From Sporosarcina sp. P13 (GTDB lineage Bacteria > Bacillota > Bacilli > Bacillales_A > Planococcaceae), in the NCBI RefSeq assembly GCF_002743055.1, contig NZ_PDYM01000011.1, positions 1-64,000 on the forward strand: 64,000 nt of DNA, written 5' to 3'. Made by a program: the position numbers and the translations under genes. The notes under the pieces are model-generated. The model did no database searches. It was given only the letters and a program-made list of their open reading frames with translations, and had not been told where the DNA came from. Of this stretch, positions 1-8,964 are shown piece by piece. Within the stretch, counting starts at the first letter, position 1. Every line of letters begins with the position of its first letter.

Positions 1-41
1 TAACCCAAAGGTCGTAGGTTCAAATCCTGCCCCCGCAACCA
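1..41 (+). tRNA. tRNA-Met (initiator), 3' part only
   Basis: The window opens inside the anticodon arm. What remains is the end of the anticodon loop and stem, the variable loop, the T arm (GGTTCAAATCC) and the acceptor strand ending CCCCCGCAACCA with encoded CCA. This 3' half resembles Bacillus initiator tRNA-fMet, whose acceptor also ends CCCCCGCAACCA. The anticodon itself is outside the window, so the identity is inferred. Confidence 0.75.
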
Positions 42-42
42 A

Positions 43-118
43 GGTCCCGTGGTGTAGCGGTTAACATGCCTGCCTGTCACGCAGGAGATCGCGGGTTCGA
101 TTCCCGTCGGGACCGCCA
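43..118 (+). tRNA. tRNA-Asp (GTC)
   Basis: Complete 76-nt cloverleaf with anticodon GTC in the loop CTGTCAC, a seven-base acceptor pair GGTCCCG/CGGGACC, T arm GGGTTCGATTCCC and encoded CCA. It follows the previous tRNA after one base, so the array is co-transcribed. Confidence 0.95.
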
Positions 119-141
119 TTTTTATGAAATCATTACATTGT

Positions 142-217
142 GGCTCAGTAGCTCAGTCGGTAGAGCAAAGGACTGAAAATCCTTGTGTCGGCGGTTCGAT
201 TCCGTCCTGAGCCACCA
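142..217 (+). tRNA. tRNA-Phe (GAA)
   Basis: Complete 76-nt cloverleaf with anticodon GAA in the loop CTGAAAA, acceptor GGCTCAG pairing with CTGAGCC, and encoded CCA. Confidence 0.95.
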
Positions 218-222
218 TTTAT

Positions 223-296
223 GCGGGTGTAGTTTAGTGGTAAAACCTCAGCCTTCCAAGCTGATGATGAGGGTTCGATTCCCTTCACCCGCTCCA
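223..296 (+). tRNA. tRNA-Gly (TCC)
   Basis: Complete 74-nt cloverleaf with anticodon TCC in CTTCCAA, acceptor GCGGGTG pairing with CACCCGC, and encoded CCA. Confidence 0.95.
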
Positions 297-301
297 ATTT
301 G

Positions 302-378
<77 letters not shown>

Positions 379-379
379 T

Positions 380-454
380 TCCGCAGTAGCTCAGTGGTAG
401 AGCAATCGGCTGTTAACCGATCGGTCGTAGGTTCGAGTCCTACCTGCGGAGCCA
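380..454 (+). tRNA. tRNA-Asn (GTT)
   Basis: Complete 75-nt cloverleaf with anticodon GTT in CTGTTAA, acceptor TCCGCAG pairing with CTGCGGA, and encoded CCA. Confidence 0.95.
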
Positions 455-464
455 ATTAACTTAT

Positions 465-555
465 GGGGAAGTACTCAAGTGGCTCAAGAGGCGCCCCTGC
501 TAAGGGTGTAGATCGCGAAAGCGGTGCGAGGGTTCGAATCCCTCCTTCTCCGCCA
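465..555 (+). tRNA. tRNA-Ser (GCT)
   Basis: 91-nt class II tRNA with a long variable arm (GATCGCGAAAGCGGT), anticodon GCT in CTGCTAA, and encoded CCA. The acceptor GGGGAAG/CTTCTCC contains one G-U pair. Confidence 0.95.
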
Positions 556-564
556 TATACTTTT

Positions 565-636
565 GGCCCCTTGGTCAAGCGGTTAAGACACCGCCCTTTC
601 ACGGCGGTATCACGGGTTCGAATCCCGTAGGGGTCA
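565..636 (+). tRNA. tRNA-Glu (TTC), CCA not encoded
   Basis: 72-nt cloverleaf with anticodon TTC in CTTTCAC and acceptor GGCCCCT/AGGGGTC. It is the last gene of the array. Unlike the other seven it has no encoded CCA: TACC follows the discriminator A, so the tail must be added by CCA nucleotidyltransferase. Confidence 0.93.
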
Positions 637-640
637 TACC

Positions 641-680
641 AAAAAGATTCATTACACAAACGTGTAATGAATCTTTTTTT
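641..680 (+). terminator. Bidirectional terminator of the tRNA array
   Basis: Stem AAGATTCATTACAC / GTGTAATGAATCTT with loop AAAC, followed by T7 on the plus strand and preceded by A5, so it also ends transcripts arriving on the minus strand from the yteA-type gene. Confidence 0.9.
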
Positions 681-693
681 GTTTACTAGAGAA

Positions 694-736
694 TATACAA
701 GAAGCAACATCTGTAATAGAAGCTGCTTCTTGTATA
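694..736. repeat. 13-bp inverted repeat beyond the yteA-type gene
   Basis: Perfect arms TATACAAGAAGCA (694-706) and TGCTTCTTGTATA (724-736) with a 17-nt loop. It lies 3' of the yteA-type gene and before the T-rich terminator. There is no T run next to it, so it may be an mRNA 3'-end stabiliser or an accessory terminator. Confidence 0.55.
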
Positions 737-787
737 GTACATTTCATCCTCTACATAACGATTTTCCTTTTGATAAGGAAGATCGTC

Positions 788-1408
788 TTAAGGAGATCCT
801 AACCCTTCATCATCTAGTGTTTTTTCGTATTCTTCTGCACGTTCCTCATTGTCTTCATCGTATAGATCATCATAATCTCGATTTTCATTACCTATAAAGT
901 CTGAAGGTGTTTCGGATGTACCTGATTTTGCGATTTCTTGAAAGCTGTCTTCATAATCGCGTGAAGCACCGGATCGGCGTTCAGCGAAGGAGTTTGGCTC
1001 CGCCATGATTAATATATCATCCTCAACAGGTCGATCGTCTGGTACGGCTTTCTCTGCATCTTCAACACAAACAGTGGTGTAAGGAATTGCTTCTAGACGC
1101 TCATACGGTATTTCCTTTCCGCATTTTTCACAGATACCATACGTACCTTCTTTAATAGCTTGTAGGGCATGCTTTACCTTTTCTAACTCATCCACTGCAT
1201 GGGTATTCAATGCGAGGTCTTTTTCACGTTCATATAACTCTGTTCCCATATCAGCTGGGTGATTATCGTACATCGATAGCTCTCCAACATCTTCTTGTGC
1301 TGACTTTAAGATTTCTGTTTCGCCCGTTGTTTCCGATAAACGTTCTTCCATGGCGTTCAAATCATTTTTCAATTGATCTAGTTGTTGTGTAGTTAACAAT
1401 ATCTTCAC
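788..1408 (-). CDS. yteA: YteA-family DksA/TraR-type zinc-finger regulator
   Basis: 206-residue acidic protein. The N-terminal half (about 1-85) is helical and coiled-coil-like; a DksA/TraR-type segment follows at about 85-120 (YGICEKCGKEIPYERLEAIP). The tail from about 120 is acidic and low in complexity, as in the YteA family of Bacillales. The first zinc pair CxxC is present, but the second pair is reduced to one Cys (TVCVED), so zinc binding may be incomplete. DksA-like proteins act on RNA polymerase; the role of YteA is not established. Start is GTG at 1408, preceded by GGGAAGGGATC. It stands alone between the tRNA array and menA. Confidence 0.8.
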   Translation of the reverse strand: MKILLTTQQLDQLKNDLNAMEERLSETTGETEILKSAQEDVGELSMYDNHPADMGTELYEREKDLALNTHAVDELEKVKHALQAIKEGTYGICEKCGKEIPYERLEAIPYTTVCVEDAEKAVPDDRPVEDDILIMAEPNSFAERRSGASRDYEDSFQEIAKSGTSETPSDFIGNENRDYDDLYDEDNEERAEEYEKTLDDEGLGSP

Positions 1409-1552
1409 GATCCCTTCCCTTGGCTTTCTTGATTGTCTAACAGATTCATGAAAGCTTTATTACTTCAGTTATTCCTTAGATGAAGGATAGGTAAACCTTT
1501 TCAGCAAAAAACGCCTACCTTTTGCAGTGTAGACGTTTCTGTTAGTGATTAT

Positions 1553-2503
1553 TCAAATGAAATGAGCAATTAAAATTCCGATACCTAGAAGTAGACCGAA
1601 TAATGTGTTCGTTACGCCTGTGTTTTTCATTGCGGGCATGACTTGGATGGGTTGTTCGTACAGTCTGAACGTTTTAACGGCTTGTAGCGGTTTGGGGATG
1701 CTAAGTAATACGAGTAAAGCCCAAGTGGATACATGGCCGGTTAGTACGAGAATAATAATCCATAAGTAGGAAGTGATAAAGAATGAAGCTAGAATTTTAA
1801 CAGCGGTTGAACGACCGGTTATTATCGCTAAAGTTTTGCGTCCGCCTTTTTTATCGCCTACGATATCACGTATATTATTTGCCAACATAATTGCTCCAAC
1901 AAGTAACATACTCGGTACAGATAAGAGAATCGCGTTACCTGTGACTGTGCCTGTTTGAATGTAGAATGCAATTAAGATTAATAGCATGCCCATTACGAAT
2001 CCTGAAACTAGTTCACCAAAGGGTGTGTAAGCGATCGGATAGGGGCCTCCTGTATATAAATAGCCGATTAACATCGCGACGGATCCTACAAGTGCAAGAA
2101 GCCAAGAGGTTTCCATACAGATATAGATACCAAGTAGAACGGATAAGCCGTATAACAGCAAAGCTAAATTCAATACCGTTTTTGGTTGGACACCATTGCG
2201 GACAATCGTGCCACCAATTCCAATGGAGTATTCGTCATCCAGTCCACGCTTGAAGTCGTAGTATTCATTGAACATATTGGTTGCCATTTGTAGGAATAGG
2301 CTCGCTGTTAGCATAGCCAAAAATAACGGCAAATGCAGGGGGCCGTATTGAAGTGCGATCATTGTACCTAAAAAGACGGGAGCGAATGCCGCGGTCAATG
2401 TATGAGGTCTAGTGAGTTGCCACCAAACACGCCAGCCGGTATCTGTTTCTATTGTATGTTGCACGGGTAATCTCTCCTTAAATATATAGTCATCATAAGC
2501 CAT
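1553..2503 (-). CDS. menA: 1,4-dihydroxy-2-naphthoate polyprenyltransferase (MenA)
   Basis: 316-residue integral membrane prenyltransferase of the UbiA superfamily that attaches the polyprenyl chain to 1,4-dihydroxy-2-naphthoate to give demethylmenaquinone. The first aspartate motif NxxxDxxxD is at about 76-90 (NMFNEYYDFKRGLDDE). The second lies near the NNIRDIVGDKKGG segment in the middle of the protein. Eight or nine hydrophobic segments are visible. The gene is divergent from menF, so the whole menaquinone block flanks one intergenic region of about 190 bp. Assignment is firm from motifs and neighbours. Confidence 0.95.
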   Translation of the reverse strand: MAYDDYIFKERLPVQHTIETDTGWRVWWQLTRPHTLTAAFAPVFLGTMIALQYGPLHLPLFLAMLTASLFLQMATNMFNEYYDFKRGLDDEYSIGIGGTIVRNGVQPKTVLNLALLLYGLSVLLGIYICMETSWLLALVGSVAMLIGYLYTGGPYPIAYTPFGELVSGFVMGMLLILIAFYIQTGTVTGNAILLSVPSMLLVGAIMLANNIRDIVGDKKGGRKTLAIITGRSTAVKILASFFITSYLWIIILVLTGHVSTWALLVLLSIPKPLQAVKTFRLYEQPIQVMPAMKNTGVTNTLFGLLLGIGILIAHFI

Positions 2504-2697
2504 TATACAACAAAATCAATTGGTTAGGTATGTTGGGAGAGTATCTAATTGTAATTGTCGAATGACCTCAATCGGTGGAAGACATTATCATATTACGTCA
2601 AGCGTCCGTTGTGATAGAATAGAGGTACTTATCGACCGAAGAACATAAACGGACGAACATGACAAAAACATCTGGAACGACAGAAGGAGAGAATAGG

Positions 2698-4074
2698 ATG
2701 AATTGGAAGTTGACCGATCGAGCAAATATGGTTTCTGCTACAGGAAACAATGCTCGTTTTTTTACGGAAACAATAGAAGTGGAAACGCTTAGTCCATTAG
2801 CCTTTTTTGAAGCGGGTCATTCACATTATGGAGAAGACCGATTTTTTTGGCAGAATGCAGATAAAACAGTAAAGCTGGTTGGTTTAGGACAAGCAACTGT
2901 CTTAACAGCGGATGACAATCGTTTTGAATCGATTTCATTGCAGTGGAAAGCTTTATGTGATGGATTGATCAAAGAAGAGAAGGATATGAATCCCGTGTTA
3001 TTTGGTGGATTCTCCTTTGACCCGCAAACAAGACAAGATGATGAATGGAATTCTTTTCCAGCGGCTTATTTTTCGGTACCATTATTCCAAATGAAGATTG
3101 AAAAAGGGAAGACGTATGTCTCCATTAATTATCTAACAGAAGAACCGCAAGCAGCTTCCGATTTTGAAGCATTGCGTCATGAACGTGACCGCTTGATTCA
3201 CATAGCGCAAGTGGAGGAGTTCACCTTGACAGCGAAGCCGGATGTTGTGAAACAGACAGAACTCGAGACGGATCGCTATATGAAAACAGTGAAACGGGTT
3301 ACATCTCAAATTAAAGAGCAAGTAGCTGAAAAAGTCGTGATTGCGCGGAAAATCAAACTTACTTTTGAAAAGGAGTTCCAAAAAGCTGCAGCGTTACATG
3401 CGATTACAAATGAACAGTCTGCAAGCTACCATTTTGGATTACAGATTGGTCAAGAGATGTTCTTTGGTGCAACTCCGGAACGTCTTGTAGAGATTTCTAA
3501 TGGACAAGCCTATTCAGCATGTGTAGCAGGTTCGATTGAACGTGGAAAAACGGCGCAAGAAGATCAGCAACTCGGTGAAATTCTATTGCGTGATAAAAAA
3601 AATCGCGAAGAACATCAATATGTAGTCGATATGATTACGAAAGTATTCTCGGAGTTTTGTACGTCACTACAAGTAAATAAAACGCCGAAGTTGCTGAAAG
3701 TACGCGACATTCAACATTTATTTACTCCGGTTGAAGGGAAACTAGCGGAGAATATGGATATTTTCCGTCTAGTAGAAGCTCTCCATCCGACGCCTGCTTT
3801 AGGTGGGGTTCCACGTACTAAGGCGCTTGAAATGATTCGTGAAGAAGAACAGATGGATCGCGGTTTTTATGCAGGACCGATTGGTTGGACAGATGCAGCG
3901 GGTAATGGGGAGTTTGCTGTTGCCATTCGTTCAGGTTTATTGATTGGCAAAGATGCTTATTTATACGCTGGAGGGGGTATTGTAGCTGACTCTACACCAA
4001 CGGAAGAATATGCGGAAACTTGGGTGAAGTTCCGCCCTGTTTTACGGGCGCTTGGGGGACGTTTACATGATTGA
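2698..4074 (+). CDS. menF: Isochorismate synthase (MenF)
   Basis: 458 residues. Converts chorismate to isochorismate, the entry step of menaquinone synthesis. The C-terminal chorismate-binding domain is clear: FGATPERLVEI, then CVAGSIERG, HPTPALGGVPR and the final FYAGPIGWTDAAGNGEFAVAIRS region. I start at the ATG at 2698 because AGGAGA sits 7 bases upstream; an in-frame ATG at 2659 has no ribosome site. The end overlaps menD by 8 bases, suggesting translational coupling in menF-D-H-B. Confidence 0.95.
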   Translation: MNWKLTDRANMVSATGNNARFFTETIEVETLSPLAFFEAGHSHYGEDRFFWQNADKTVKLVGLGQATVLTADDNRFESISLQWKALCDGLIKEEKDMNPVLFGGFSFDPQTRQDDEWNSFPAAYFSVPLFQMKIEKGKTYVSINYLTEEPQAASDFEALRHERDRLIHIAQVEEFTLTAKPDVVKQTELETDRYMKTVKRVTSQIKEQVAEKVVIARKIKLTFEKEFQKAAALHAITNEQSASYHFGLQIGQEMFFGATPERLVEISNGQAYSACVAGSIERGKTAQEDQQLGEILLRDKKNREEHQYVVDMITKVFSEFCTSLQVNKTPKLLKVRDIQHLFTPVEGKLAENMDIFRLVEALHPTPALGGVPRTKALEMIREEEQMDRGFYAGPIGWTDAAGNGEFAVAIRSGLLIGKDAYLYAGGGIVADSTPTEEYAETWVKFRPVLRALGGRLHD

Positions 4075-5788
4075 TCATCAATCGGGATTAACGCATTATG
4101 TCTATCGATTAACAGAGGCATTAATTAAACAAGGGGCCAACCAAGCGGTCATCAGTCCAGGCTCACGATCGACACCACTTGCCTATGCATTTTCAGAGTC
4201 CGAAGCGATGCAGACGTATATTCATACGGATGAACGTTCGGCTGCGTTTTATGCGCTTGGTTTAGTTAAAGCGACAGGACAGCCAGTTGTGTTGCTTTGT
4301 ACATCTGGAACAGCCGCTTCCAATTATCATCCGGCCGTGACTGAAGCTTATTATGCGCGCTTACCGCTGATTGTTATTACGGCAGATCGTCCGCATGAGT
4401 TACGTGAAATAGGTGCGCCGCAAGCGATCGATCAGATTCGTATGTTTGGTGAACATGTGAAAGAAAGTGTAGATTTCCCTATACCGGAGGATCGTGCAGA
4501 TATTCTCTCGTACATGGAACATCGAACAATTCGTCTTCTTTCTGTTGCGAAGACTATGCCACAAGGGCCCGTTCATCTCAATGTACCGTTTCGTGAACCA
4601 CTGCTAATAGATTTTCATCAGCAAGTGCCTAGTGGGAGATTCCAGCAACATGTAGTGGGGGATTTGACACTTTCTCAACAAATGAAAGATGTCTTGCAGC
4701 AAGCCATTTCTCTATCACAGCGCGGGATTATTATTGTCGGTGAACAGCCTGCTACTTTGGATAAAGAGTTGTTCTGGACATTTGCTATGGCGCTTCAGTG
4801 GCCAGTATTATGTGATCCGCTATCTAATCTTCGTTCTGAAGTACCTGCTGACTGTCTAGACCTATGTATCGATCAGTATGATGCGTTGTTAAAGAGTGAA
4901 GCATTTAGTGAAGAGGTGAAGGCGGACTGTGTGATTCGCTTTGGACCGCAACCGATATCTAAACCTTTATTGTTATTCTTGAAGAAAACGCGTCCGGAAA
5001 CATATATTGTAGTGGACGAATCACCAAACTATCGTGATCCACTATTGCTTACAACGCATCACTTGCAAGTGTCTGCGGAGACAGTATGCCAAATGGCGTA
5101 TAATCAGTTGGAACGAACAGATTATACGACGCGTTGGATTCAAGCCAATCAGATTTCAAGCAACGTGCTAAATGAAGATCAACAATTTGTGGGAGACGAA
5201 GGACATTTCGTTCGTCAGTTCATTGCGAATTTACCGAATGAATCGGATGTCGTTTGTAGCAGTAGCATGCCGATTCGTGATTTAGATACGTATTTCCAAG
5301 CGACGGATCGAGATATTGCGCTATTTTGTAACCGAGGCACGAATGGAATCGATGGCGTGGTATCAACAGCACTCGGCATCCAACAGGGTCGCAAACGCAC
5401 TACCTATTTATTGATTGGAGATATAGCATTTTTACATGACGTCAATGGCTTGATCATTTCTAGACTGCAACAGACTGATCTGACGATTGTTGTTATAAAT
5501 AATAATGGTGGCGGGATTTTCTCTTACTTACCGCAATCGTCAATTGAAAATCATTATGAAATGCTATTTGGCACACCGACAAATTTGACGTTTAATCATA
5601 TAGCCGAAATGTACGAAGCACAATATGATGCAGCGTCTTCAGTGGATGCATTTGAAAGTTCATTGCAGGCATCTAAAACTGCAGATTTGCGGATTATTGA
5701 AGTGTTTACAAATCGTGCAGAGAATGTAGAAGCGCATCGATCTGTCTGGCGTGAAATTGTGAAGAGGGTGGAGCAAAGTGAAGGCTGA
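4067..5788 (+). CDS. menD: 2-succinyl-5-enolpyruvyl-6-hydroxy-3-cyclohexene-1-carboxylate synthase (MenD)
   Basis: 573-residue thiamine-diphosphate enzyme that condenses 2-oxoglutarate with isochorismate. The N-terminal domain carries SPGSRSTPLAYAF and the ThDP glutamate region (HTDERSAAFYALG); TSGTAASNYHPAV follows. The C-terminal domain has GDIAFLHDVNG and NNNGGGIFSYLP, the GDG-type metal/ThDP site. Start ATG at 4067 is preceded by GGGGGACG inside menF; an upstream TTG is less likely. Overlaps menH by 11 bases. Confidence 0.96.
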   Translation: MIDHQSGLTHYVYRLTEALIKQGANQAVISPGSRSTPLAYAFSESEAMQTYIHTDERSAAFYALGLVKATGQPVVLLCTSGTAASNYHPAVTEAYYARLPLIVITADRPHELREIGAPQAIDQIRMFGEHVKESVDFPIPEDRADILSYMEHRTIRLLSVAKTMPQGPVHLNVPFREPLLIDFHQQVPSGRFQQHVVGDLTLSQQMKDVLQQAISLSQRGIIIVGEQPATLDKELFWTFAMALQWPVLCDPLSNLRSEVPADCLDLCIDQYDALLKSEAFSEEVKADCVIRFGPQPISKPLLLFLKKTRPETYIVVDESPNYRDPLLLTTHHLQVSAETVCQMAYNQLERTDYTTRWIQANQISSNVLNEDQQFVGDEGHFVRQFIANLPNESDVVCSSSMPIRDLDTYFQATDRDIALFCNRGTNGIDGVVSTALGIQQGRKRTTYLLIGDIAFLHDVNGLIISRLQQTDLTIVVINNNGGGIFSYLPQSSIENHYEMLFGTPTNLTFNHIAEMYEAQYDAASSVDAFESSLQASKTADLRIIEVFTNRAENVEAHRSVWREIVKRVEQSEG

Positions 5789-6599
5789 ACTACGCGAAAT
5801 TCGTGGAATAAAAACGTATGTTGAGCGGCATGGAGACGGACAATCACCTACGATTCTGTTACTCCATGGCTTTACAGGTTCGACGTCTACATGGCAGGAA
5901 GTGATTAAAATACTGTCTGCAACGTACCAAGTAGTGGTTGTCGATTTAATAGGGCATGGACGAACAGAAGCCCCGATAGATCCGGCACGTTATCGTATGG
6001 ATGAACAAATTGAGGACTTGCATCAGCTACTCGAAGAATTACAGATTGTACGTCCGATAGTACTCGGCTATTCGATGGGTGGACGCGTGGCACTCGGTTA
6101 TACTGCAACCTATCCTGATCAAGTGGCTAGTTTACTTCTCGAAAGTAGTTCACCTGGATTACGTACGGATGAGGAACGTCAGGCACGTAGTGAGGCAGAT
6201 GCAAAATTAGCAGAACGAATCGAACGTGAAGGTATTAAAGAGTTTGTAAACTTTTGGCAGGACATTCCGTTATTTCATTCGCAGAAAAAGCTGTCGGATG
6301 AACAGCGACTTGCGGTGCGTACTGAACGTTTGAGTCAACAGACAATCGGTTTGGCAAATAGTTTACGGGGAATTGGTACAGGAAGTCAGCGATCGTACTG
6401 GGATGACTTAAAACGTATAGAGCTTCCCGTGTTTTTGCTAACGGGTAGTGAAGATACGAAGTTTGTAACAATTGCCCGGGAAATGGAAAAACACTTGCCC
6501 AATGTGCAGCATGAAACGATAAAAGATGCGGGGCATGCAATTCATGTGGAAAAACCGCGACAATTTGCTACAATGATAAAGAGCTATTTGAAAGTATAG
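5778..6599 (+). CDS. menH: 2-succinyl-6-hydroxy-2,4-cyclohexadiene-1-carboxylate synthase (MenH)
   Basis: 273-residue alpha/beta-hydrolase-fold lyase that eliminates pyruvate from the MenD product. The oxyanion loop [11 protein letters not shown] is near residue 30, the nucleophile elbow [11 protein letters not shown] near 97, the acid in TGSEDTKF and the base in [10 protein letters not shown], so the Ser-Asp-His triad is intact. Start is GTG at 5778 inside the menD end, with GAGGGTGGAG upstream. Confidence 0.94.
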   Translation: MKAELREIRGIKTYVERHGDGQSPTILLLHGFTGSTSTWQEVIKILSATYQVVVVDLIGHGRTEAPIDPARYRMDEQIEDLHQLLEELQIVRPIVLGYSMGGRVALGYTATYPDQVASLLLESSSPGLRTDEERQARSEADAKLAERIEREGIKEFVNFWQDIPLFHSQKKLSDEQRLAVRTERLSQQTIGLANSLRGIGTGSQRSYWDDLKRIELPVFLLTGSEDTKFVTIAREMEKHLPNVQHETIKDAGHAIHVEKPRQFATMIKSYLKV

Positions 6600-6618
6600 A
6601 ATTGAGGAGGAATTAATT

Positions 6619-7437
6619 ATGACGCGTCAATGGGAATCACTACGTACATACGATGATATTAAATATGAAATGTACAACGGTATCGCTAAGATCACGATCA
6701 ATCGTCCTGAAGTGCGAAATGCATTCAGACCGAAAACGGTAATGGAATTGATTGATGCATTTTCACGTGCACGAGATGATAACAGAATTGGTGTAATCGT
6801 GTTAACAGGTGAAGGAGAGAAAGCATTCTGTTCAGGAGGCGATCAATCCGTTCGTGGTCACGGTGGATACGTAGGAGAGGACGAAATTCCACGCTTGAAC
6901 GTATTGGATCTACAGCGTTTGATTCGCGTAATTCCTAAGCCGGTTGTCGCAATGGTAGCAGGTTATGCAATCGGTGGCGGTCACGTACTTCACGTTGTGT
7001 GTGACTTAACAATCGCTGCAGATAACGCGCGTTTCGGACAAACTGGACCAACTGTTGGTTCGTTTGATGCGGGCTATGGTTCTGGTTATTTAGCGCGTAT
7101 TATCGGCCATAAAAAAGCGCGTGAAATTTGGTACTTGTGCCGCCAGTACGACGCACAGGAAGCACTTGACATGGGGCTAGTCAACACAGTCGTTCCTTAC
7201 GAGCAACTGGAAGATGAGACGGTGCAATGGTGTGAAGAAATGTTAAGTAAGAGTCCGACTGCATTGCGCTTCTTGAAAGCGGCGATGAACGCAGATACGG
7301 ATGGTCTAGCTGGACTTCAGCAATTAGCTGGAGATGCTACGCTTCTTTATTACACAACGGATGAAGCGAAAGAGGGACGCGATGCGTTTAAAGAAAAACG
7401 TACACCAGACTTCGATCAATTCCCACGTTTCCCTTAA
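6619..7437 (+). CDS. menB: 1,4-dihydroxy-2-naphthoyl-CoA synthase (MenB)
   Basis: 272-residue crotonase-fold enzyme that cyclises o-succinylbenzoyl-CoA. Visible family signatures are [29 protein letters not shown] (oxyanion and bicarbonate-type region), [35 protein letters not shown] and the C-terminal [14 protein letters not shown]. Strong site GAGGAGG 8-10 bases before ATG. It lies 19 bases after menH and a hairpin separates it from menE. Confidence 0.97.
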   Translation: MTRQWESLRTYDDIKYEMYNGIAKITINRPEVRNAFRPKTVMELIDAFSRARDDNRIGVIVLTGEGEKAFCSGGDQSVRGHGGYVGEDEIPRLNVLDLQRLIRVIPKPVVAMVAGYAIGGGHVLHVVCDLTIAADNARFGQTGPTVGSFDAGYGSGYLARIIGHKKAREIWYLCRQYDAQEALDMGLVNTVVPYEQLEDETVQWCEEMLSKSPTALRFLKAAMNADTDGLAGLQQLAGDATLLYYTTDEAKEGRDAFKEKRTPDFDQFPRFP

Positions 7438-7447
7438 ACAACTGGAA

Positions 7448-7475
7448 AGCTGCCTATACCTAGGCGGCTATTTCA
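7448..7475 (+). terminator. Possible weak terminator/processing hairpin menB-menE
   Basis: Stem AGCTGCCT (7448-7455) with AGGCGGCT (7462-7469), one G-T pair, loop ATACCT, then only a short mixed T stretch (ATTTCATT). It probably allows read-through into menE while reducing its level. Confidence 0.45.
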
Positions 7476-7503
7476 TTATGAAAAATTATTTGGAGGGATA
7501 TAG

Positions 7504-8937
7504 ATGATCATTCCTAATTGGCTTTATCAGCGGGCGAAGTTGACTCCCGATGCGTCTGCTTTGGTTTGCGGTGTTAGACATTGGACGTTTGGGGAGTTGT
7601 ATAAAGAGTCGCTTGAAATTTCGCAACAGCTGCATCATGTCGGTATACAGCCGGGAAATAGAGTAGCTTTACTTAGTCAGTCCAATGAGCAGACGGTGTT
7701 ATTTATCCATGCGTGCTGGCTACTGCGGCTAGAAGTGGTTTGCCTCAATAATCGATTGACAGAGCAAGAGTTACGTTGGCATGTAGAGGATGCGCAGGCT
7801 GAATTTTTACTCGTGGATGACACGGAATTTACTACACTTGACGGCATAGTTTGTGTAAAGTTCTCAGAGGTTCGTCAGCGTGAACAGAAAGCCTACGTAC
7901 TAGTAAAACAGTGGGAAGAAGATCAAACACAATCGATAATGTATACTTCTGGTACGACAGGTGTACCAAAAGGTGTGCGCCAGACAGCGGGTAATCATAC
8001 TGCAAGTGCATTAGCTTCTGTTTTAAATTTAGGATTGACGGAAAAAGACTCATGGCTCTGTATGATGCCGTTATTTCATATTAGTGGATTGTCGATTATC
8101 ATCCGCTCGGTAATTTATGGAATGGAAATGAGATTGTACGAGAAATTTGATGCAAAAGAGGCCGCTACGCAAATTGCGGCAGGAAACGTCACGGCTATGT
8201 CAGTCGTTGCACTGACGTTGGATCAAATTGTTCGTGTGATGGAGACAGAGAATATGACAACCCATTCTTCATTCCGCGCAATGTTAGTTGGTGGCGGGTC
8301 AGTGCCGCTAGATTATCTGGAACGGGCAAGTGCGCTTGGATTACCTATTCTTCAAACATACGGCATGACGGAAACGTGTTCACAAACTACGACCCTTGGT
8401 AAAGCAGAAGCTAGACGTAAATTGGGGTCAGCAGGTAAACCTTTATTTTTCAATCAAATTTCAATTAAAGGGGCAGCACAAGCAGGAGAAGTAGGGGAAG
8501 TGCTTATAAAGGGCCCTCACGTGACGCCTGGCTATGTCGGAAGCCAAAAGGAATGTTCCCCATTGACTGAAGACGGTTGGCTAGCTACAGGGGATGTAGG
8601 ATACGTAGACGAAGAAGGTTATTTGTTCATTGTAGATAGACGAGCAGACTTAATCATCTCAGGTGGTGAAAATATTTACCCCGCGGAGATTGAGAATGTT
8701 TTGCTAGCCCATCCTGCAGTTAGAGAAGCAGGAGTATGCGGCAAAGAGGATGAACTATGGGGCCACGTACCTGTCGCATTCCTCGTCAGTGAGTCCGTGA
8801 CAGAAAAAGAAATGCTGGATTTCTGTGAAACACGACTAGCACGCTATAAGCTACCGAAAGATATTCGATTCGTTGACGAGTTACCGCGCAATGCTTCGAA
8901 TAAACTTATGCGTTTTGAATTGAAAAACTGGCTATAA
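7504..8937 (+). CDS. menE: o-succinylbenzoate--CoA ligase (MenE)
   Basis: 477-residue acyl-adenylate-forming enzyme activating o-succinylbenzoate with ATP and CoA. The AMP-binding P-loop MYTSGTTGVPKGV is at about 148-160. YGMTETCSQ follows, then the ATGDVGYVDEEGY hinge region, DRRADLIISGGENIYPAEIE and the C-terminal catalytic lysine region LPRNASNKLMR. Strong site GGAGGGATATAG before ATG. Last gene of the cluster. menC is not here; the OSBS-family gene of this window is at 57664. Confidence 0.95.
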   Translation: MIIPNWLYQRAKLTPDASALVCGVRHWTFGELYKESLEISQQLHHVGIQPGNRVALLSQSNEQTVLFIHACWLLRLEVVCLNNRLTEQELRWHVEDAQAEFLLVDDTEFTTLDGIVCVKFSEVRQREQKAYVLVKQWEEDQTQSIMYTSGTTGVPKGVRQTAGNHTASALASVLNLGLTEKDSWLCMMPLFHISGLSIIIRSVIYGMEMRLYEKFDAKEAATQIAAGNVTAMSVVALTLDQIVRVMETENMTTHSSFRAMLVGGGSVPLDYLERASALGLPILQTYGMTETCSQTTTLGKAEARRKLGSAGKPLFFNQISIKGAAQAGEVGEVLIKGPHVTPGYVGSQKECSPLTEDGWLATGDVGYVDEEGYLFIVDRRADLIISGGENIYPAEIENVLLAHPAVREAGVCGKEDELWGHVPVAFLVSESVTEKEMLDFCETRLARYKLPKDIRFVDELPRNASNKLMRFELKNWL

Positions 8938-8964
8938 AAAAACAGCGGAAGCAATTCCGCTGTT
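8938..8964 (-). terminator. Terminator of the zinc lipoprotein gene
   Basis: Stem AACAGCGGAA/TTCCGCTGTT with loop GCAA. On the minus strand it is followed by a T run (complement of A7 at 8937-8943), so it ends the zinc lipoprotein transcript. On the plus strand no T run follows, so termination of menE here would be weak. Confidence 0.8.

Noticed and set aside
456..710. Minus-strand reading frame across the tRNA array
   Set aside because: It is the complement of tRNA-Ser, tRNA-Glu and their terminator, with no ribosome site.
8937..8964. Strong plus-strand terminator for menE
   Set aside because: The hairpin has its T run only on the minus strand; it fits the convergent zinc lipoprotein gene.
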